NCBI RefSeq assembly: GCF_003545805.1
Contig: NZ_NMQR01000037.1
Location: forward strand, 1-41,633
DNA from: Photorhabdus sp. CRCIA-P01
GTDB taxonomy: Bacteria; Pseudomonadota; Gammaproteobacteria; Enterobacterales; Enterobacteriaceae
Length of the DNA stretch: 41,633 nt
Direction: 5' to 3'
The notes under the pieces were generated by a model that was not told the origin of the DNA, did no database searches, and saw only the letters and a program-made list of their open reading frames with translations. Each line of letters begins with the position of its first letter. Position 1 is the first letter of the stretch. Both the position numbers and the translations under genes were made by a program. Below are positions 1 through 10,039 of the stretch, one piece after another.

Positions 1-206
1 ATATAAATGTAGACAATTATTTAATAAAACTCATGAATTAAACTATTTTTACAACAATTAATCATGCAAATATATGTATTTTTAATTCAGATTATTCAAT
101 AAAAAACACAACGTTAATTTAACAACATGAGTATTATGACGTTCGGTTGTGCCTTGATGTATTTAATAATTTTTCAATAAAGCAAGAACCAATAATGGAG
201 AAATAT

Positions 207-1421
207 ATGTTATTAGCTCAACTTCCAGCGGAAAAAACACTGAACGAAACAGATATTCCCTCGGCTACCTTGCAATTACTGACTGGTAAACAAGAAGGTG
301 TTGCACGCCCCGGAGGAATATTTACCAAAGAAGATCTGATTAATATCAAACTGTATGTTAAAAAAGGACTATCACTCCCTTTTAATCTTGAGGAAGTGAA
401 GAGCTACTTGGGTTACCAAAAGATCGAGATCGCCGGATTAGAACCCGAAGATATTCACACGTTGTTTGAAGAAATTCGCACTCACTCGTTTAGCTGGAGC
501 GATGTGGAAAACGATATTCTGCAACAAAGCATAGACCTGGAAGTTATTGGCACACAAATCACCGAAACGGGTGAAAACATCATCAGCATCATTAATGAAA
601 TGCCAATTATCACACGCATAAAAAGGAGATTAGGAGAAATATCGGATCGACAACTCGCCGAGATCACCTACACCCATGAAGACAGAGAAGTATCATCTGT
701 TCTAGAGGAAATCCTTGACACCATAAAAAATGATATTAAAAAACAGCGTGAGAAAACTGAAAAGGTCAAAACCAAAGTATCCGATTTCAAGCTAAAGCTG
801 ATTGGTGGCAGATTGTCAAACGGCAGCATTGCTCTAGGTTTACAACCACAAGTCGAAAATAAGCGAAAGCTGATGAAAGACAATAAGATGTCGGTCAGCA
901 TCGGAGATCTGGACGATAAAATCATTGAGAAAAAAGAAGAAATTATCCAACTCAAGAAAGACTACGATAAATTCGTAGGCTTGGCTTTCTCTGGTATCGC
1001 AGGGGGACTGATCGGCCTCGCTATTACTGGCGGCATTTTTGGTTCCAGGGCAGAGGAAGTACGAAAACGGAAAAACATGCTGATAGAAGAAGTGCGCAGT
1101 CTGGAAGAGAGCATCAAAGGTAAACGCGCATTACAAAAATCTATTACTGGTTTAGCCCTTGATTTTAGCGACATTGATACCCGTTTGCTGGATGCAGAAG
1201 TGGCTCTGAATCATTTGGATTACATGTGGCAATCCATGCTGACCCAGATCAATGCATCGAAAGATAAATTCACTCAAATTAACGACGCACTGAACCTGAC
1301 CTCTTTTATAACTAAATTCCAGCAAGTCATAAACCCTTGGAAAGAGGTGGAAGGTTCCGCTAAACAATTAGTCAAAGTTTTCGATGAAGCGTTGAAAGAA
1401 TACAAACATCGCTATAACTAA
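207..1421 (+). CDS. xaxA: XaxA-like subunit of a binary alpha-pore-forming cytotoxin
   Basis: Recognised as the A component of the XaxAB (xenorhabdolysin) / PaxAB family, a two-component alpha-helical pore-forming toxin of Xenorhabdus and Photorhabdus that kills insect haemocytes and mammalian cells. In the family, A activates and stabilises B in the membrane pore. The 404-residue protein is almost wholly helical, with long charged coiled-coil stretches (about 160-255 and 280-320) around one hydrophobic Gly-rich segment at 257-280, the expected membrane-interacting hairpin. There is no signal peptide. The reading frame is open from 147, but GGAG at 197-200 lies 6 bases before the ATG at 207, so I chose that start; an ATG at 195 is the alternative. 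xaxB follows after 45 bp on the same strand, so the pair is probably one operon. The 206 bases upstream are very AT-rich and hold no other gene. Confidence 0.9.
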   Translation: MLLAQLPAEKTLNETDIPSATLQLLTGKQEGVARPGGIFTKEDLINIKLYVKKGLSLPFNLEEVKSYLGYQKIEIAGLEPEDIHTLFEEIRTHSFSWSDVENDILQQSIDLEVIGTQITETGENIISIINEMPIITRIKRRLGEISDRQLAEITYTHEDREVSSVLEEILDTIKNDIKKQREKTEKVKTKVSDFKLKLIGGRLSNGSIALGLQPQVENKRKLMKDNKMSVSIGDLDDKIIEKKEEIIQLKKDYDKFVGLAFSGIAGGLIGLAITGGIFGSRAEEVRKRKNMLIEEVRSLEESIKGKRALQKSITGLALDFSDIDTRLLDAEVALNHLDYMWQSMLTQINASKDKFTQINDALNLTSFITKFQQVINPWKEVEGSAKQLVKVFDEALKEYKHRYN

Positions 1422-1466
1422 TCGTTCCCCGTATTAAATAGGACTATAGAAAAAAGGAGTCTTAAA

Positions 1467-2528
1467 ATGACTGAAGTCATTACTTTCCCTCAGAAAACTA
1501 TCACTTATCCAGAAATTAGTGTAAAAACTTTGAGCCAAGCAGTGAAAAACATCTGGCGTTTAACGCACCAGCAAAAATCAGGCATTGAAATCATCCAAGA
1601 AAAAACTCTGCGGATAAGCTTATACAGTCGTGATATCGACGAAGCCGCTCGCGCCTCTGTACCTCAACTACAAGCTGTCCTGAGGCAACTCCCGCCTCAA
1701 GACTATTTCCAGACCATTATCGAAATTGATACTGCTCTGGAAAATCAAGAATTGGATGACGAGACACGAAATACCCTGTTGGAAGCACGTTCAGAACAGA
1801 TCAGCAATCTGGATAAAGATGTCAAAAATGTCATTTCCAACTTACACAACGAAGCTAACATAATGGCCAGCAAAATTGCCAATGTTCGTAATGTGGTTAT
1901 TTTAGAACGTCTGGAAGAGCGTCTGAAAGAAGAACAGGAAAGAAAAGAAGAATTGCAGGCCGATATCACGCAGAAAGAGCAAAATAAGGCCAAGCTAATC
2001 CCAGATCGCGATAAGCTCATCGAAAGCCAAAATATCATCCGTCAATATAATCTGGCCGATATGTTTAAGGACTATATTCCCAATACCAGTGAACTGGACA
2101 AACTGAATCTGGATAGCCCTAAAAAAGAACTGATAAAACAGGCGATCAAACAAGGAGTTGAAATCGCTAAAAAGATTCTGAGCAATATCTCCACTGGACT
2201 CAAGTATATTGAACTAGCTGATGCCAGAATCAAATTGGATAAACAAATCGCTCAATTAACCGAGGATTGCGACGATTTTAAAACCCAGCTAAAAGACGTG
2301 GAACAACGGATTGCCGGGATAAATGATGTGCATCAAATCGACAAAGAACGAGCTACCCTATTACTCCAGGCAACTAAACTGGAACAAGTATGGAGCATCT
2401 TTGCTGACCAACTACAGGAAACAATAGAGGATCAAACCAACCAGAAAAACCTGACTAAACTCATACACGATCAGTTAGATTACCTCGATAATCTGGAGTC
2501 GCAGTACAGCGGACTTCTACTGAAATAA
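1467..2528 (+). CDS. xaxB: XaxB-like subunit of a binary alpha-pore-forming cytotoxin
   Basis: Recognised as the B component of XaxAB/PaxAB. In the solved family member this subunit inserts into the target membrane and lines the pore, activated by XaxA. The 353-residue length agrees with the roughly 40-kDa family size. It is all-helical, with a strong charged coiled coil at about 145-190 (Glu/Lys-rich) and an amphipathic stretch at about 225-245 that fits the membrane-inserting region. No signal peptide is visible, so release would need lysis or another route. The ATG has a strong AGGAG ribosome site 7 bases upstream. It lies 45 bp after xaxA and the two are probably co-transcribed. Confidence 0.9.
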   Translation: MTEVITFPQKTITYPEISVKTLSQAVKNIWRLTHQQKSGIEIIQEKTLRISLYSRDIDEAARASVPQLQAVLRQLPPQDYFQTIIEIDTALENQELDDETRNTLLEARSEQISNLDKDVKNVISNLHNEANIMASKIANVRNVVILERLEERLKEEQERKEELQADITQKEQNKAKLIPDRDKLIESQNIIRQYNLADMFKDYIPNTSELDKLNLDSPKKELIKQAIKQGVEIAKKILSNISTGLKYIELADARIKLDKQIAQLTEDCDDFKTQLKDVEQRIAGINDVHQIDKERATLLLQATKLEQVWSIFADQLQETIEDQTNQKNLTKLIHDQLDYLDNLESQYSGLLLK

Positions 2529-2640
2529 ATATAACTTTCCCCTTGACCTTTATCAGGCAATACAAGTTATTAAGTACGATAAGTGAATAAAAGTCGTATG
2601 AAGTACAGTTCAGGGGGAAAAGAGTATTATCAATGAGTTG

Positions 2641-2681
2641 CAATAACCCGGTAAGGATAATCTTACCGGGTCAGGTTATTG
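2641..2681 (+). terminator. Large hairpin after xaxAB (possible terminator)
   Basis: Outer arms CAATAACC and GGTTATTG enclose the perfect inner stem CCCGGTAAG / CTTACCGGG with a 6-base loop. The inner 24 bases (2647-2670) are identical to those at 4258-4281. No T-run follows this copy, so it may act as a 3'-end stabilising or weak terminating structure, or simply be a mobile palindrome. Confidence 0.5.
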
Positions 2682-2810
2682 ACCAACCCATTTAAAAACA
2701 TCCCCAAAGACATAAGCAGGGCCGCATGTCTGCTAGATTGGAGACATAATATCATTACGCGGAAACTGAAAGATTTTCACAAATCTCCCCTTCTAATAAG
2801 CATCAGTCCA

Positions 2811-2861
2811 GCATTATCGATTGTGTCGCATGATCGATTGTATTGCATGATCGAGTGATGT
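2811..2861 (+). repeat. Three 17-bp direct tandem repeats upstream of the 176-residue gene
   Basis: Units start at 2811, 2828 and 2845, each reading GCATKATCGAKTGTRTY with a few substitutions. The 17-bp period and the position 47-97 bases before the start codon suggest an operator array or promoter-proximal binding site. No regulator is identified. Confidence 0.6.
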
Positions 2862-2907
2862 TTTAATGCTCGCCACCATCTTTTCGATATAAACTAGGAG
2901 AATGTAA

Positions 2908-3438
2908 GTGAACAAACTAATTCTGCCCTCTAATATGTTGTTGAAAGAGGAACAAACTGTTCCGTTGACCCAAGTAGACCTAACCAAAGAAGACTCATTT
3001 CTGCTGGAGTTGCTACAACAGCAAATTGAAGCCGAGGACAGTCTCACGCAACAGACCGGACCACGTTGGTATCGTTCGGGTTTCGGCCCTAAACCAACTC
3101 AAGGCGGAGCGTATATTTCTGGTACAACCTTAGCTCCCTCGAACGGACCGGCGCCTTCAGGAATTGTGAACAGCATTCAGTGTACCTATGACCGAGTCAA
3201 TTGGGCTGGCTGGCAAAATCAAATCACGCTGCGTCTTTTCATCAGCACCCCGGATAATTCTACGGCATGGGAAGCATTTCTGGATGTAGCCAGCGACTCG
3301 GCCACGATCAATGCCGCAGGAGCGAATGTTCCAGCAGACTGTAGGATTACCCTGCAAATGAAAGTCGGAAATCTCACGGTCGGGTTGTATCAGCCGCCGT
3401 ACATTTCATCCTATGACTGCTGGGTAAACTACAACTAA
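2908..3438 (+). CDS. Unrecognised 176-residue protein beside xaxAB
   Basis: I do not recognise this family. The start is GTG at 2908, set by a GGAG site at 2897-2900 seven bases upstream; the ATG at 2902 is followed at once by a stop. The first 45 residues are polar and acidic (QQQIEAEDS around residue 42), with no signal peptide or membrane segment. From residue 50 on the protein is rich in Gly, Pro, Ser, Asn, Tyr and Trp (GPRWYRSGFGPKP near 51-63) and the second half alternates like a beta-sandwich, ending in a Tyr-rich tail. Only two or three cysteines are present. A short leader followed by a beta-rich body would suit a secreted or lectin-like effector, but that is inference. It is on the same strand as xaxAB but 379 bp away, with its own terminator and repeats, so it is probably a separate transcription unit. 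Confidence 0.75.
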   Translation: MNKLILPSNMLLKEEQTVPLTQVDLTKEDSFLLELLQQQIEAEDSLTQQTGPRWYRSGFGPKPTQGGAYISGTTLAPSNGPAPSGIVNSIQCTYDRVNWAGWQNQITLRLFISTPDNSTAWEAFLDVASDSATINAAGANVPADCRITLQMKVGNLTVGLYQPPYISSYDCWVNYN

Positions 3439-3456
3439 CACGAACTGTTGAGGACG

Positions 3457-3487
3457 CGCCTTTGGATATGTGCCAAAGGCGTATTTC
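3457..3487 (+). terminator. Rho-independent terminator of the 176-residue gene
   Basis: A perfect CGCCTTTGG / CCAAAGGCG stem (3457-3465 and 3473-3481) with a 7-base loop is followed by TATTTCT, 18 bases after the stop codon. Confidence 0.8.
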
Positions 3488-3603
3488 TAAATACGTTGTT
3501 TACTGTGAAAGATGTTATCCTGAATATATTCTTGAATAAGTCAGATTGGATGCGATAATTAGAGAAATTAAATGAATTTTTAATTGAAAAATAAGAAAAC
3601 TCT

Positions 3604-3695
3604 CTTTCACTCACCCCAGTCACATAGTTGTCTATGCTCCTGGGGATTCGTTCACTTGCCGCCGCGCTGCAACTCGAAATCTATTAGGTATATAC
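3604..3695 (+). repeat. Truncated ERIC element
   Basis: This carries the ERIC core (CACTCACCCCAGTCACATAG ... CTCCTGGGGATTC, then TTGCCGCCGCGCTGCAACTC) and the right end AGGTATA. About 35 bases of the left end, including the TATACCC terminus, are missing when compared with the complete copy at 40893-41019. Confidence 0.88.
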
Positions 3696-4257
3696 CATGA
3701 TGATTAAACTTAATAGAAATCAGGTAGTAAGAGCAGTAAAAACAACGATTAAAACCAAAGGTTAAAAAAATGGCTTTTAATAGCCGTTTAAAACCTGCTC
3801 ATCATAAAGCCATCAGTGAAAAATGAGAAAAATAATTAACTTTATTAATGATTATAAATAACGTTTCATAATTCTACTACACATGACCATTTTCAACTCA
3901 TTGTTATACATAGAATTATAAGTGACATAAGATGTATAACCATTTTGAAATCTCATTTATACCCCGTAAAAAAGGCAAATAAGAATATAAAACAGGTTAA
4001 CAAGGCAATATATTTAAAAAATCAACCGATTTTAATAACGTTTTCAACTGGGAATTAAACTTTTTTATCAGCCAGTTAAATAATCGTTTATAAAGAATCC
4101 GATTCCCTGTAATAAAATATTATTAAATGAATTTACTGATTTATTTAAACATCATTTAAATAGACATGGTTTTAAGAGAAAACCTAAAATCATATGACGA
4201 GACTGTTTTAATAAATAAAAGATTTTATTTTTATAACCCAAGTCTTTTCAAAACTGA
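3696..4257. other. AT-rich intergenic region without a supported gene
   Basis: About 560 bases between the truncated ERIC and the nuo terminator. Two tiny plus-strand frames occur (22 codons from 3699; 18 codons from about 3770), neither with a convincing ribosome site, and I do not call them genes. The rest is low-complexity AT-rich DNA. Confidence 0.5.
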
Positions 4258-4286
4258 CCCGGTAAGGATAATCTTACCGGGTTTTT
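4258..4286. terminator. Terminator hairpin at the end of the nuo operon
   Basis: A perfect 9-bp stem CCCGGTAAG / CTTACCGGG with a 6-base loop lies 36 bases beyond the nuoN stop. It is followed by TTTTT on the plus strand and by TCAGTTTTG on the minus strand, so it could terminate in both directions. The same 24 bases recur at 2647-2670. Confidence 0.7.
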
Positions 4287-4321
4287 ATATTCCAAATAAT
4301 CCGTAACAACCGACTGGCTAT

Positions 4322-5779
4322 TTAGAGAATAATTTTCGCTTGCTGTATCACATCAATCAACGGTTGAGGCCAAATACCTAGCGCCAGTACCAATAATGCG
4401 GAAATCAGAACAACCATCCCGCCGGCAGTCGATGCCCAGTTCCTTGGTGTGTCACGATTAAGCGCTTTCGGCGCAGGCAAGTACAAACTGACCATGACCC
4501 GTAGATAGTAATACAGGCCAATAGCACTACCCACAACCACAGCACCCGTCAACCACCACAGCTCCGCTTGCACACCTAAGACAATGACGTAGAACTTACC
4601 AATAAAGCCAAACGTCATTGGAATCCCCGCCAGTGACAACATCATCACGGTCATCACCGCAGACAAGATAGGTTTATGCCAAAACAGGCCACGGTATGAG
4701 TAGAGGGAATCTGCATCCGGCCCTTTATATGGGCTGGACATGAGGCTAACAACGCCAAATGCACCGATACTGCTAAACAGATAACCGGCCAGATAGATAC
4801 CGACCGTTTCTTCTGAAAGCTGGTGATTCTGTACCGCCACCAGCGCCACCAGCAGATAACCCAGGTGAGCAATAGAAGAGTAACCCAGCAGACGTTTGAT
4901 ATTCGTCTGGGTCAGCGCCATCAAGTTACCGAACAACATAGAAGCAATCGCAATAACGGTTAATACCGTACGCAATGCTTCACTGTCCGCCATTGGCGCT
5001 TCAACGAATAGACGTATCACTACTGCGAAAATCGCTATCTTACTGGCTGTTGCCAAGAAGGTAGAGACCGGCGCGGGCGCACCCTGATAAACATCCGGTG
5101 TCCAGAGATGGAAAGGTACCAATGATAATTTGAAGCCAAGGCCAACAACCAGCATACCCAAGCCTGACAGTATCAAAGGTTGATAGATATAGCTGTCAGA
5201 CAAACGATGCCCCAATGCGGCAAAAGAGAGATCGCCTGATTCCGCATAGAGCAACGCTATACCAAACAGCATGAAAGAAGAGGCTGCCGCGGACAGCAGC
5301 ATATACTTGATAGCCGCTTCCAGAGAGCGTTTCTGACGATAGGCATAACCAATCAAACCAAACAGCGGCAAAGTTAATAACTCAATACCGATAAACAATG
5401 ATGCCAAGTGGTTTGCACAAGCCAGAAGAATCCCGCCCACTGTCGCAATCAGCACCAGTAAATAGAACTCTTCTTTGTTATCTGGATAATTTTCTAGCCA
5501 GGAATAGGCGAACGTCGTCGTTGCCAGGCTTGCAACCAGCACGAGACCGATATAGAGCATAGCATAGCGATCCACATGAACCAGTGGAGTGACATCCATC
5601 GCTTCTTGCTGTCCGACAAAATAGAGAGACAGCAGAGCCAGATTCAAACCTATCACGGTCAAAGTGGTATTAATAAAGTGATCGCGTCGCCACGCAATGG
5701 ACAGCATCACAACTACTACCGTCAATCCGACGATCAACAGCGGTAACAGCGCGATCAGTTGTTGAGGAGTTATTGTCAT
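4322..5779 (-). CDS. nuoN: NADH:quinone oxidoreductase subunit N
   Basis: Membrane-arm subunit of respiratory complex I and one of the three antiporter-like subunits (L, M, N) thought to carry a proton pathway across the inner membrane. At 485 residues it equals the E. coli length. About 14 hydrophobic helices are visible, with the family signatures [15 protein letters not shown] near residue 385 and a lysine-bearing central half-channel helix ([10 protein letters not shown], around 246). It is the last gene of the operon, 6 bp after nuoM, followed by the hairpin at 4258-4286. Confidence 0.98.
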   Translation of the reverse strand: MTITPQQLIALLPLLIVGLTVVVVMLSIAWRRDHFINTTLTVIGLNLALLSLYFVGQQEAMDVTPLVHVDRYAMLYIGLVLVASLATTTFAYSWLENYPDNKEEFYLLVLIATVGGILLACANHLASLFIGIELLTLPLFGLIGYAYRQKRSLEAAIKYMLLSAAASSFMLFGIALLYAESGDLSFAALGHRLSDSYIYQPLILSGLGMLVVGLGFKLSLVPFHLWTPDVYQGAPAPVSTFLATASKIAIFAVVIRLFVEAPMADSEALRTVLTVIAIASMLFGNLMALTQTNIKRLLGYSSIAHLGYLLVALVAVQNHQLSEETVGIYLAGYLFSSIGAFGVVSLMSSPYKGPDADSLYSYRGLFWHKPILSAVMTVMMLSLAGIPMTFGFIGKFYVIVLGVQAELWWLTGAVVVGSAIGLYYYLRVMVSLYLPAPKALNRDTPRNWASTAGGMVVLISALLVLALGIWPQPLIDVIQQAKIIL

Positions 5780-5785
5780 GGCGAA

Positions 5786-7318
5786 TTACGGCCTTGTAGT
5801 TGAAATTGAAGCTGAATACCAGGTCTGGATGTTATCCATCGCTGCCGCTGAAGTATCAAGGATAGGTTGTGGGTAGAAACCCATCACCACCAGTAATATC
5901 AACAGCACCATTACAATGGATACTTCTCGCATATCCATCCGTCTTAGTGGTTCATCTGATTTTGACTCACCGTAGTAAGCACGCTGCATCATATACAGGG
6001 CATAGACAGAAGCGAAGACCAGACCAAACACAGAAATCGTTATAATTAACGGAAATTCACTAAAACTACCAAACAGGATCATAAATTCACCGACGAAGTT
6101 ACCGGTCCCCGGCATCCCCAGTGTCGCCACGGCAAAAGAGAGCGATAACGCAGGCAGGAACTGCACACGTTTCCACAAACCACCCATAAGATTCATATCA
6201 CGGGTATGTAAGCGCTCATAAAGCTGCCCACAGAGAATAAACAGACCCGCGGCTGACAGACCATGAGCAATCATCTGAATAATTGCCCCCTGGTAAGCAA
6301 GCTGGCTGCCAGAATAGATCGCGATTAACACAAACCCCATATGAGAAATACTGGTATAAGCAATCAAGCGTTTGATATCTGTCTGGCTAAATGCCATCCA
6401 TGCGCCATAGAAGATCCCAAGCACACCGAACCACATCGCAATCGGTGTGAACTCATGAGAAGCTTCCGGGAACAGTGGCAAAGCGAAACGCAACAGACCA
6501 TAACCCGCCGTTTTCAGCAAAATACCTGCCAAGTCAACAGAACCCGCTGTTGGTGCCTGACTGTGCGCATCAGGTAACCACCCATGTAAAGGCACAACCG
6601 GCATTTTCACGGCAAACGCAATGAAGAAACCGAGCATCAGCAAGTATTGAACGGTATGTGACATTGGTGTATTCAGCAGTTTTTCATAGCTGAATGTCCA
6701 CTCACCTGTCCCGTTATAGTGAACCAGGACCAGCGCCAGAATCGCAATCAGCATCACCAAGCCACTGGCCTGGGTGTAAATGAAAAACTTGGTCGCCGCG
6801 GTGATACGGGTTTTACCGCCTGAGCCTCGGTGCCCCCACAATGCAATCAGGAAGTACATCGGCACCAACATCATTTCCCAGAAGAAGAAGAATAGGAACA
6901 TGTCGATAGCGAGGAACACCCCCATCACACCACCCAGGATCCACAGCAAGTTCAAGTGGAAAAAGCCCTGATACGGCTGATTTTCCGTCCATGAACAGAG
7001 AATAGCCATCAGCCCCAGTAGCGCAGTCAACACCACCATCAGCAGCGATAAGCCATCCAAAGCCAGGTGAATACTGATACCAAAACGTGGGATCCACGGC
7101 ATAAGAAATTCTAATTGCCATTGAGGGATCCCTTGCGGATTCGCTAGGGTGTAGCCCCCCTGCAACCACAGTTGCAGAGAGAGCACCAGAGTCAACCCCA
7201 TCGAAATTAACGCGATCCAACGTGGTACACGGGTACCGAAGCGTTCAGCCTGCCAACTCAACAGACCACCGATGAAAGGCATAAGAATTAGCCAAGGTAA
7301 TAGCCAAGGTAATAGCAT
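5786..7318 (-). CDS. nuoM: NADH:quinone oxidoreductase subunit M
   Basis: Antiporter-like proton-translocating subunit of complex I, 510 residues against 509 in E. coli. The conserved segment FFFWEMMLVPMYFLIALWG near residue 140 contains the functionally important glutamate of the fifth helix, and AFAVKMPVVPLHGWLPDAH near 235 holds the conserved lysine of the first half-channel. It lies between nuoL (20-bp gap) and nuoN (6-bp gap), so translation is probably tightly linked. Confidence 0.98.
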   Translation of the reverse strand: MLLPWLLPWLILMPFIGGLLSWQAERFGTRVPRWIALISMGLTLVLSLQLWLQGGYTLANPQGIPQWQLEFLMPWIPRFGISIHLALDGLSLLMVVLTALLGLMAILCSWTENQPYQGFFHLNLLWILGGVMGVFLAIDMFLFFFFWEMMLVPMYFLIALWGHRGSGGKTRITAATKFFIYTQASGLVMLIAILALVLVHYNGTGEWTFSYEKLLNTPMSHTVQYLLMLGFFIAFAVKMPVVPLHGWLPDAHSQAPTAGSVDLAGILLKTAGYGLLRFALPLFPEASHEFTPIAMWFGVLGIFYGAWMAFSQTDIKRLIAYTSISHMGFVLIAIYSGSQLAYQGAIIQMIAHGLSAAGLFILCGQLYERLHTRDMNLMGGLWKRVQFLPALSLSFAVATLGMPGTGNFVGEFMILFGSFSEFPLIITISVFGLVFASVYALYMMQRAYYGESKSDEPLRRMDMREVSIVMVLLILLVVMGFYPQPILDTSAAAMDNIQTWYSASISTTRP

Positions 7319-7338
7319 GGCGCAATGTATCCCTTAAA

Positions 7339-9186
7339 TTAAACCAGTAGCAGCAGAGCTAAAACCAGCACTGCACCCAACCCCATAGAGGCAACGTACC
7401 AACGGACCTGTCCATTTTCACTCAGGCTAAGACCTTTATTACTCCAGCGTGATAACACCGCAGGAATATTCATCAGTGAATTTAGCGGATCGTTTCGCAA
7501 TAAATGTGTAATGTTCTTGAACGGCTTAACAAATATCCAGTCATAGAGAACATCAAAGCCCCAGGCATTAAACCACCACACGGAGAAGAAACGGCCCGGA
7601 GCACTTTGTGCCACACCATTCACTAACTGACGTTTACCCAAATACAGTGCCATTGCTAGCAAAATACCCGCTACCGCGATCACACCAGAAACCACTTCCA
7701 GGGTCATTTTTCCTGTATGATCCGTTGAATGGCTTCCCGGCAACACACCCGCCAATGGTGGCACAATTAGTGCGCCCACAAAGGTGGAAAGCACCAGCAA
7801 TACCAGTAACGGCAGATGATGGGTAATACCTTTAACAGGATGGGCTTTTGTTTTCGCCTCACCGTGGAATACGATGAAAATCATGCGGAAGGTATACAAA
7901 GAAGTCATAAATGCCCCCGCCAGACCCGCCAGCATTAGGTTGATATGACCATGTGACATTGCTCCCCACAGAATTTCATCTTTACTGTAGAAACCGGCAG
8001 TGACGATTGGCAACGCTGATAACGCCGCACCACCGACCAAGAAGCAGACATAAACCAACGGAATGGATTTACGCAATCCACCCATTTTGAAAATATTCTG
8101 CTCGTGATGACAGGCCAGAATGACGGAACCCGATGCCAGGAACAACAGCGCCTTAAAGAAAGCGTGAGTCATCAGGTGGAAGATTGCCGCATCCCACGCC
8201 TGAACCCCCAATGCCAGGAACATGTAGCCAATCTGGCTCATGGTTGAGTAAGCCAATACACGCTTAATATCGGTTTGCACTAACGCAGCAAAACCAGCCA
8301 ACACCAGCGTGACAGCACCGACAGTGCCAACCAGTTGCAGGATTTCTGGCGCCATCAAGAACAGGCCGTGGCTACGGGCAACCAGATAAACCCCAGCGGT
8401 CACCATCGTGGCGGCGTGGATCAGCGCAGAAACCGGCGTCGGGCCAGCCATCGCATCAGCCAACCAGGTTTGTAGCGGCAATTGGGCTGATTTACCGACT
8501 GCTCCCCCTAATATCATCAGGGTCGCCCAAGTCATCACCGAAGAACCGGCTTCCAGATGTTGCGGCGCCAAAACCGCCAACTCGCGGAAGTTCAGGGTTC
8601 CCAGATTGTCATACAGAATAAACATGCCGATAGCCAGGAAGACGTCACCCACACGGGTAACGACAAAGGCTTTCATTGCCGCGGCACCATTTGCCGGGTT
8701 GGTATAGTAGAAGCCAATCAGCAGATAACTGCACAGCCCCACCCCTTCCCAACCGAGATACATCAGCATCATGTTATCTGCCAGAACCAGTATCACCATG
8801 CTGGCGATAAACAGGTTGGTATAAGCGAAGAAACGGGAATACCCCTCTTCACCACGCATATACCATGAGGCATACATATGGATCAGGAAACCGACACCGG
8901 TGACCACACTCAGCATGGTCAGAGACAAACCATCAAGAACCAACGTGAAAGGAATACTGAAATCCCCGACTTCCATCCAGTTCCACAGGTTTTGGCTGTA
9001 AATCAGATCACCCGCCGCATTCTGGCTGTTGAAATCAATAGCAACCCACAACGTCACCAGCGCAGCCAAGCCAACAGAACCAATCCCAACGGTGGCTGAT
9101 GTGTTTTCAGACCAGCGGCCACGGGAAAATGCTAACAGCAAAAATCCCAGCAGTGGCAGCAGAATTGTTAAATAGAGTAAGTTCAT
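7339..9186 (-). CDS. nuoL: NADH:quinone oxidoreductase subunit L
   Basis: Distal antiporter-like subunit of complex I, 615 residues (E. coli 613). Visible signatures are [19 protein letters not shown] near residue 145, [21 protein letters not shown] near 235 and a C-terminal extension ending in a hydrophobic helix, which in the known structure is the long lateral helix HL bracing subunits L, M and N. The start ATG overlaps the nuoK stop by 4 bp. Confidence 0.98.
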   Translation of the reverse strand: MNLLYLTILLPLLGFLLLAFSRGRWSENTSATVGIGSVGLAALVTLWVAIDFNSQNAAGDLIYSQNLWNWMEVGDFSIPFTLVLDGLSLTMLSVVTGVGFLIHMYASWYMRGEEGYSRFFAYTNLFIASMVILVLADNMMLMYLGWEGVGLCSYLLIGFYYTNPANGAAAMKAFVVTRVGDVFLAIGMFILYDNLGTLNFRELAVLAPQHLEAGSSVMTWATLMILGGAVGKSAQLPLQTWLADAMAGPTPVSALIHAATMVTAGVYLVARSHGLFLMAPEILQLVGTVGAVTLVLAGFAALVQTDIKRVLAYSTMSQIGYMFLALGVQAWDAAIFHLMTHAFFKALLFLASGSVILACHHEQNIFKMGGLRKSIPLVYVCFLVGGAALSALPIVTAGFYSKDEILWGAMSHGHINLMLAGLAGAFMTSLYTFRMIFIVFHGEAKTKAHPVKGITHHLPLLVLLVLSTFVGALIVPPLAGVLPGSHSTDHTGKMTLEVVSGVIAVAGILLAMALYLGKRQLVNGVAQSAPGRFFSVWWFNAWGFDVLYDWIFVKPFKNITHLLRNDPLNSLMNIPAVLSRWSNKGLSLSENGQVRWYVASMGLGAVLVLALLLLV

Positions 9187-9485
9187 CCGCGCATCTCACT
9201 GACTGTATCAATATTCAGATTCTGGCGACGACGATAGAGCTGCAATAACAGCGCCAGGCCAATACTCGCCTCTGCCGCCGCCAAGCTGATAGCCAAAATA
9301 AACATCACTTGACCATCTGGCTGGCCCCAATAGCTGCCTACCACAACAAAAGCCAGGGCCGCAGCATTAATCATCACTTCAAGGCCAATTAACATAAACA
9401 ACAGATTACGGCGGATGATGAGCCCGGTCAGGCCCAACACAAATAGAATTGCCGCCAAAATCAGTCCATGTTGAAGAGGTATCAT
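9183..9485 (-). CDS. nuoK: NADH:quinone oxidoreductase subunit K
   Basis: Small three-helix membrane subunit of complex I, exactly 100 residues as in E. coli. The two membrane-embedded glutamates important for proton pumping are present at residue 36 (LIGLEVMIN) and residue 72 (LAAAEASIG). It overlaps nuoJ and nuoL by 4 bp at each end, an arrangement typical of translational coupling. Confidence 0.98.
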   Translation of the reverse strand: MIPLQHGLILAAILFVLGLTGLIIRRNLLFMLIGLEVMINAAALAFVVVGSYWGQPDGQVMFILAISLAAAEASIGLALLLQLYRRRQNLNIDTVSEMRG

Positions 9486-10027
9486 GGTTGTTCCTCCGCA
9501 TTTCGGTTGCTGAGCACTTCACCCTGTTTATGCTCACGGCCTATGTGATACGCCACCACCATACCGGCAAGTAATAGCAAGGAAGCCAGTTCAACAGCCA
9601 ATACATACGGACCAAATAAACTGATCCCCACTTCTTTAGCACTAATAACTTCACCCGTGATATTGTCTGCAATATCGCCATGAGAAACATTGATAATGCT
9701 ATACACCAGCACAACAAGCAGCACGGCTGACAGTATCCCCGGACCAACCCAGGTTCGCGGTTTCAGCCAAATACGCTCCTGTTCAACAACAGATCTGCCA
9801 AGGTTAAGCATCATCACCACGAAAACGAACAGCACCATAATGGCCCCGGCGTAAACGATGATCTCCAGCGCTGCGGCAAAATAAGCACCCAGCGAAAAAA
9901 ACACCGCTGAAAGCGCCAGCAAAGAAACAATCAAATACAAAAGCGCGTGTATCGGATTAGTGTGTGTAATCACCCTGATGGTTGCCAATATCGCAACCAG
10001 CCCGGCGGTATAAAACGTAAATTCCAT
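9482..10027 (-). CDS. nuoJ: NADH:quinone oxidoreductase subunit J
   Basis: Five-helix membrane subunit of complex I, 181 residues (E. coli 184). The conserved third-helix region [20 protein letters not shown] starts near residue 54; in the family this helix carries the pi-bulge linking quinone reduction to proton movement. The hydrophilic C-terminus ([18 protein letters not shown]) ends in a 4-bp overlap with nuoK. It sits 12 bp downstream of nuoI. Confidence 0.97.
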   Translation of the reverse strand: MEFTFYTAGLVAILATIRVITHTNPIHALLYLIVSLLALSAVFFSLGAYFAAALEIIVYAGAIMVLFVFVVMMLNLGRSVVEQERIWLKPRTWVGPGILSAVLLVVLVYSIINVSHGDIADNITGEVISAKEVGISLFGPYVLAVELASLLLLAGMVVAYHIGREHKQGEVLSNRNAEEQP

Positions 10028-10039
10028 GAATATCGCTCC

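Larger units (their letters stand above)
2529..2907. other. Intergenic region after xaxB
   Basis: No credible gene is seen in these 379 bases. The stretch contains the hairpin at 2641-2681 and the 17-bp tandem repeats at 2811-2861, listed separately. A CTTTCCCC run near 2534 can pair with a GGGGGAAAAG run near 2613, so the end of the xaxAB transcript could be structured. The promoter of the 176-residue gene should lie in the last 150 bases. Confidence 0.6.

Noticed and set aside
6813-7220. 135-codon minus-strand frame
   Set aside because: Out-of-frame shadow of nuoM.
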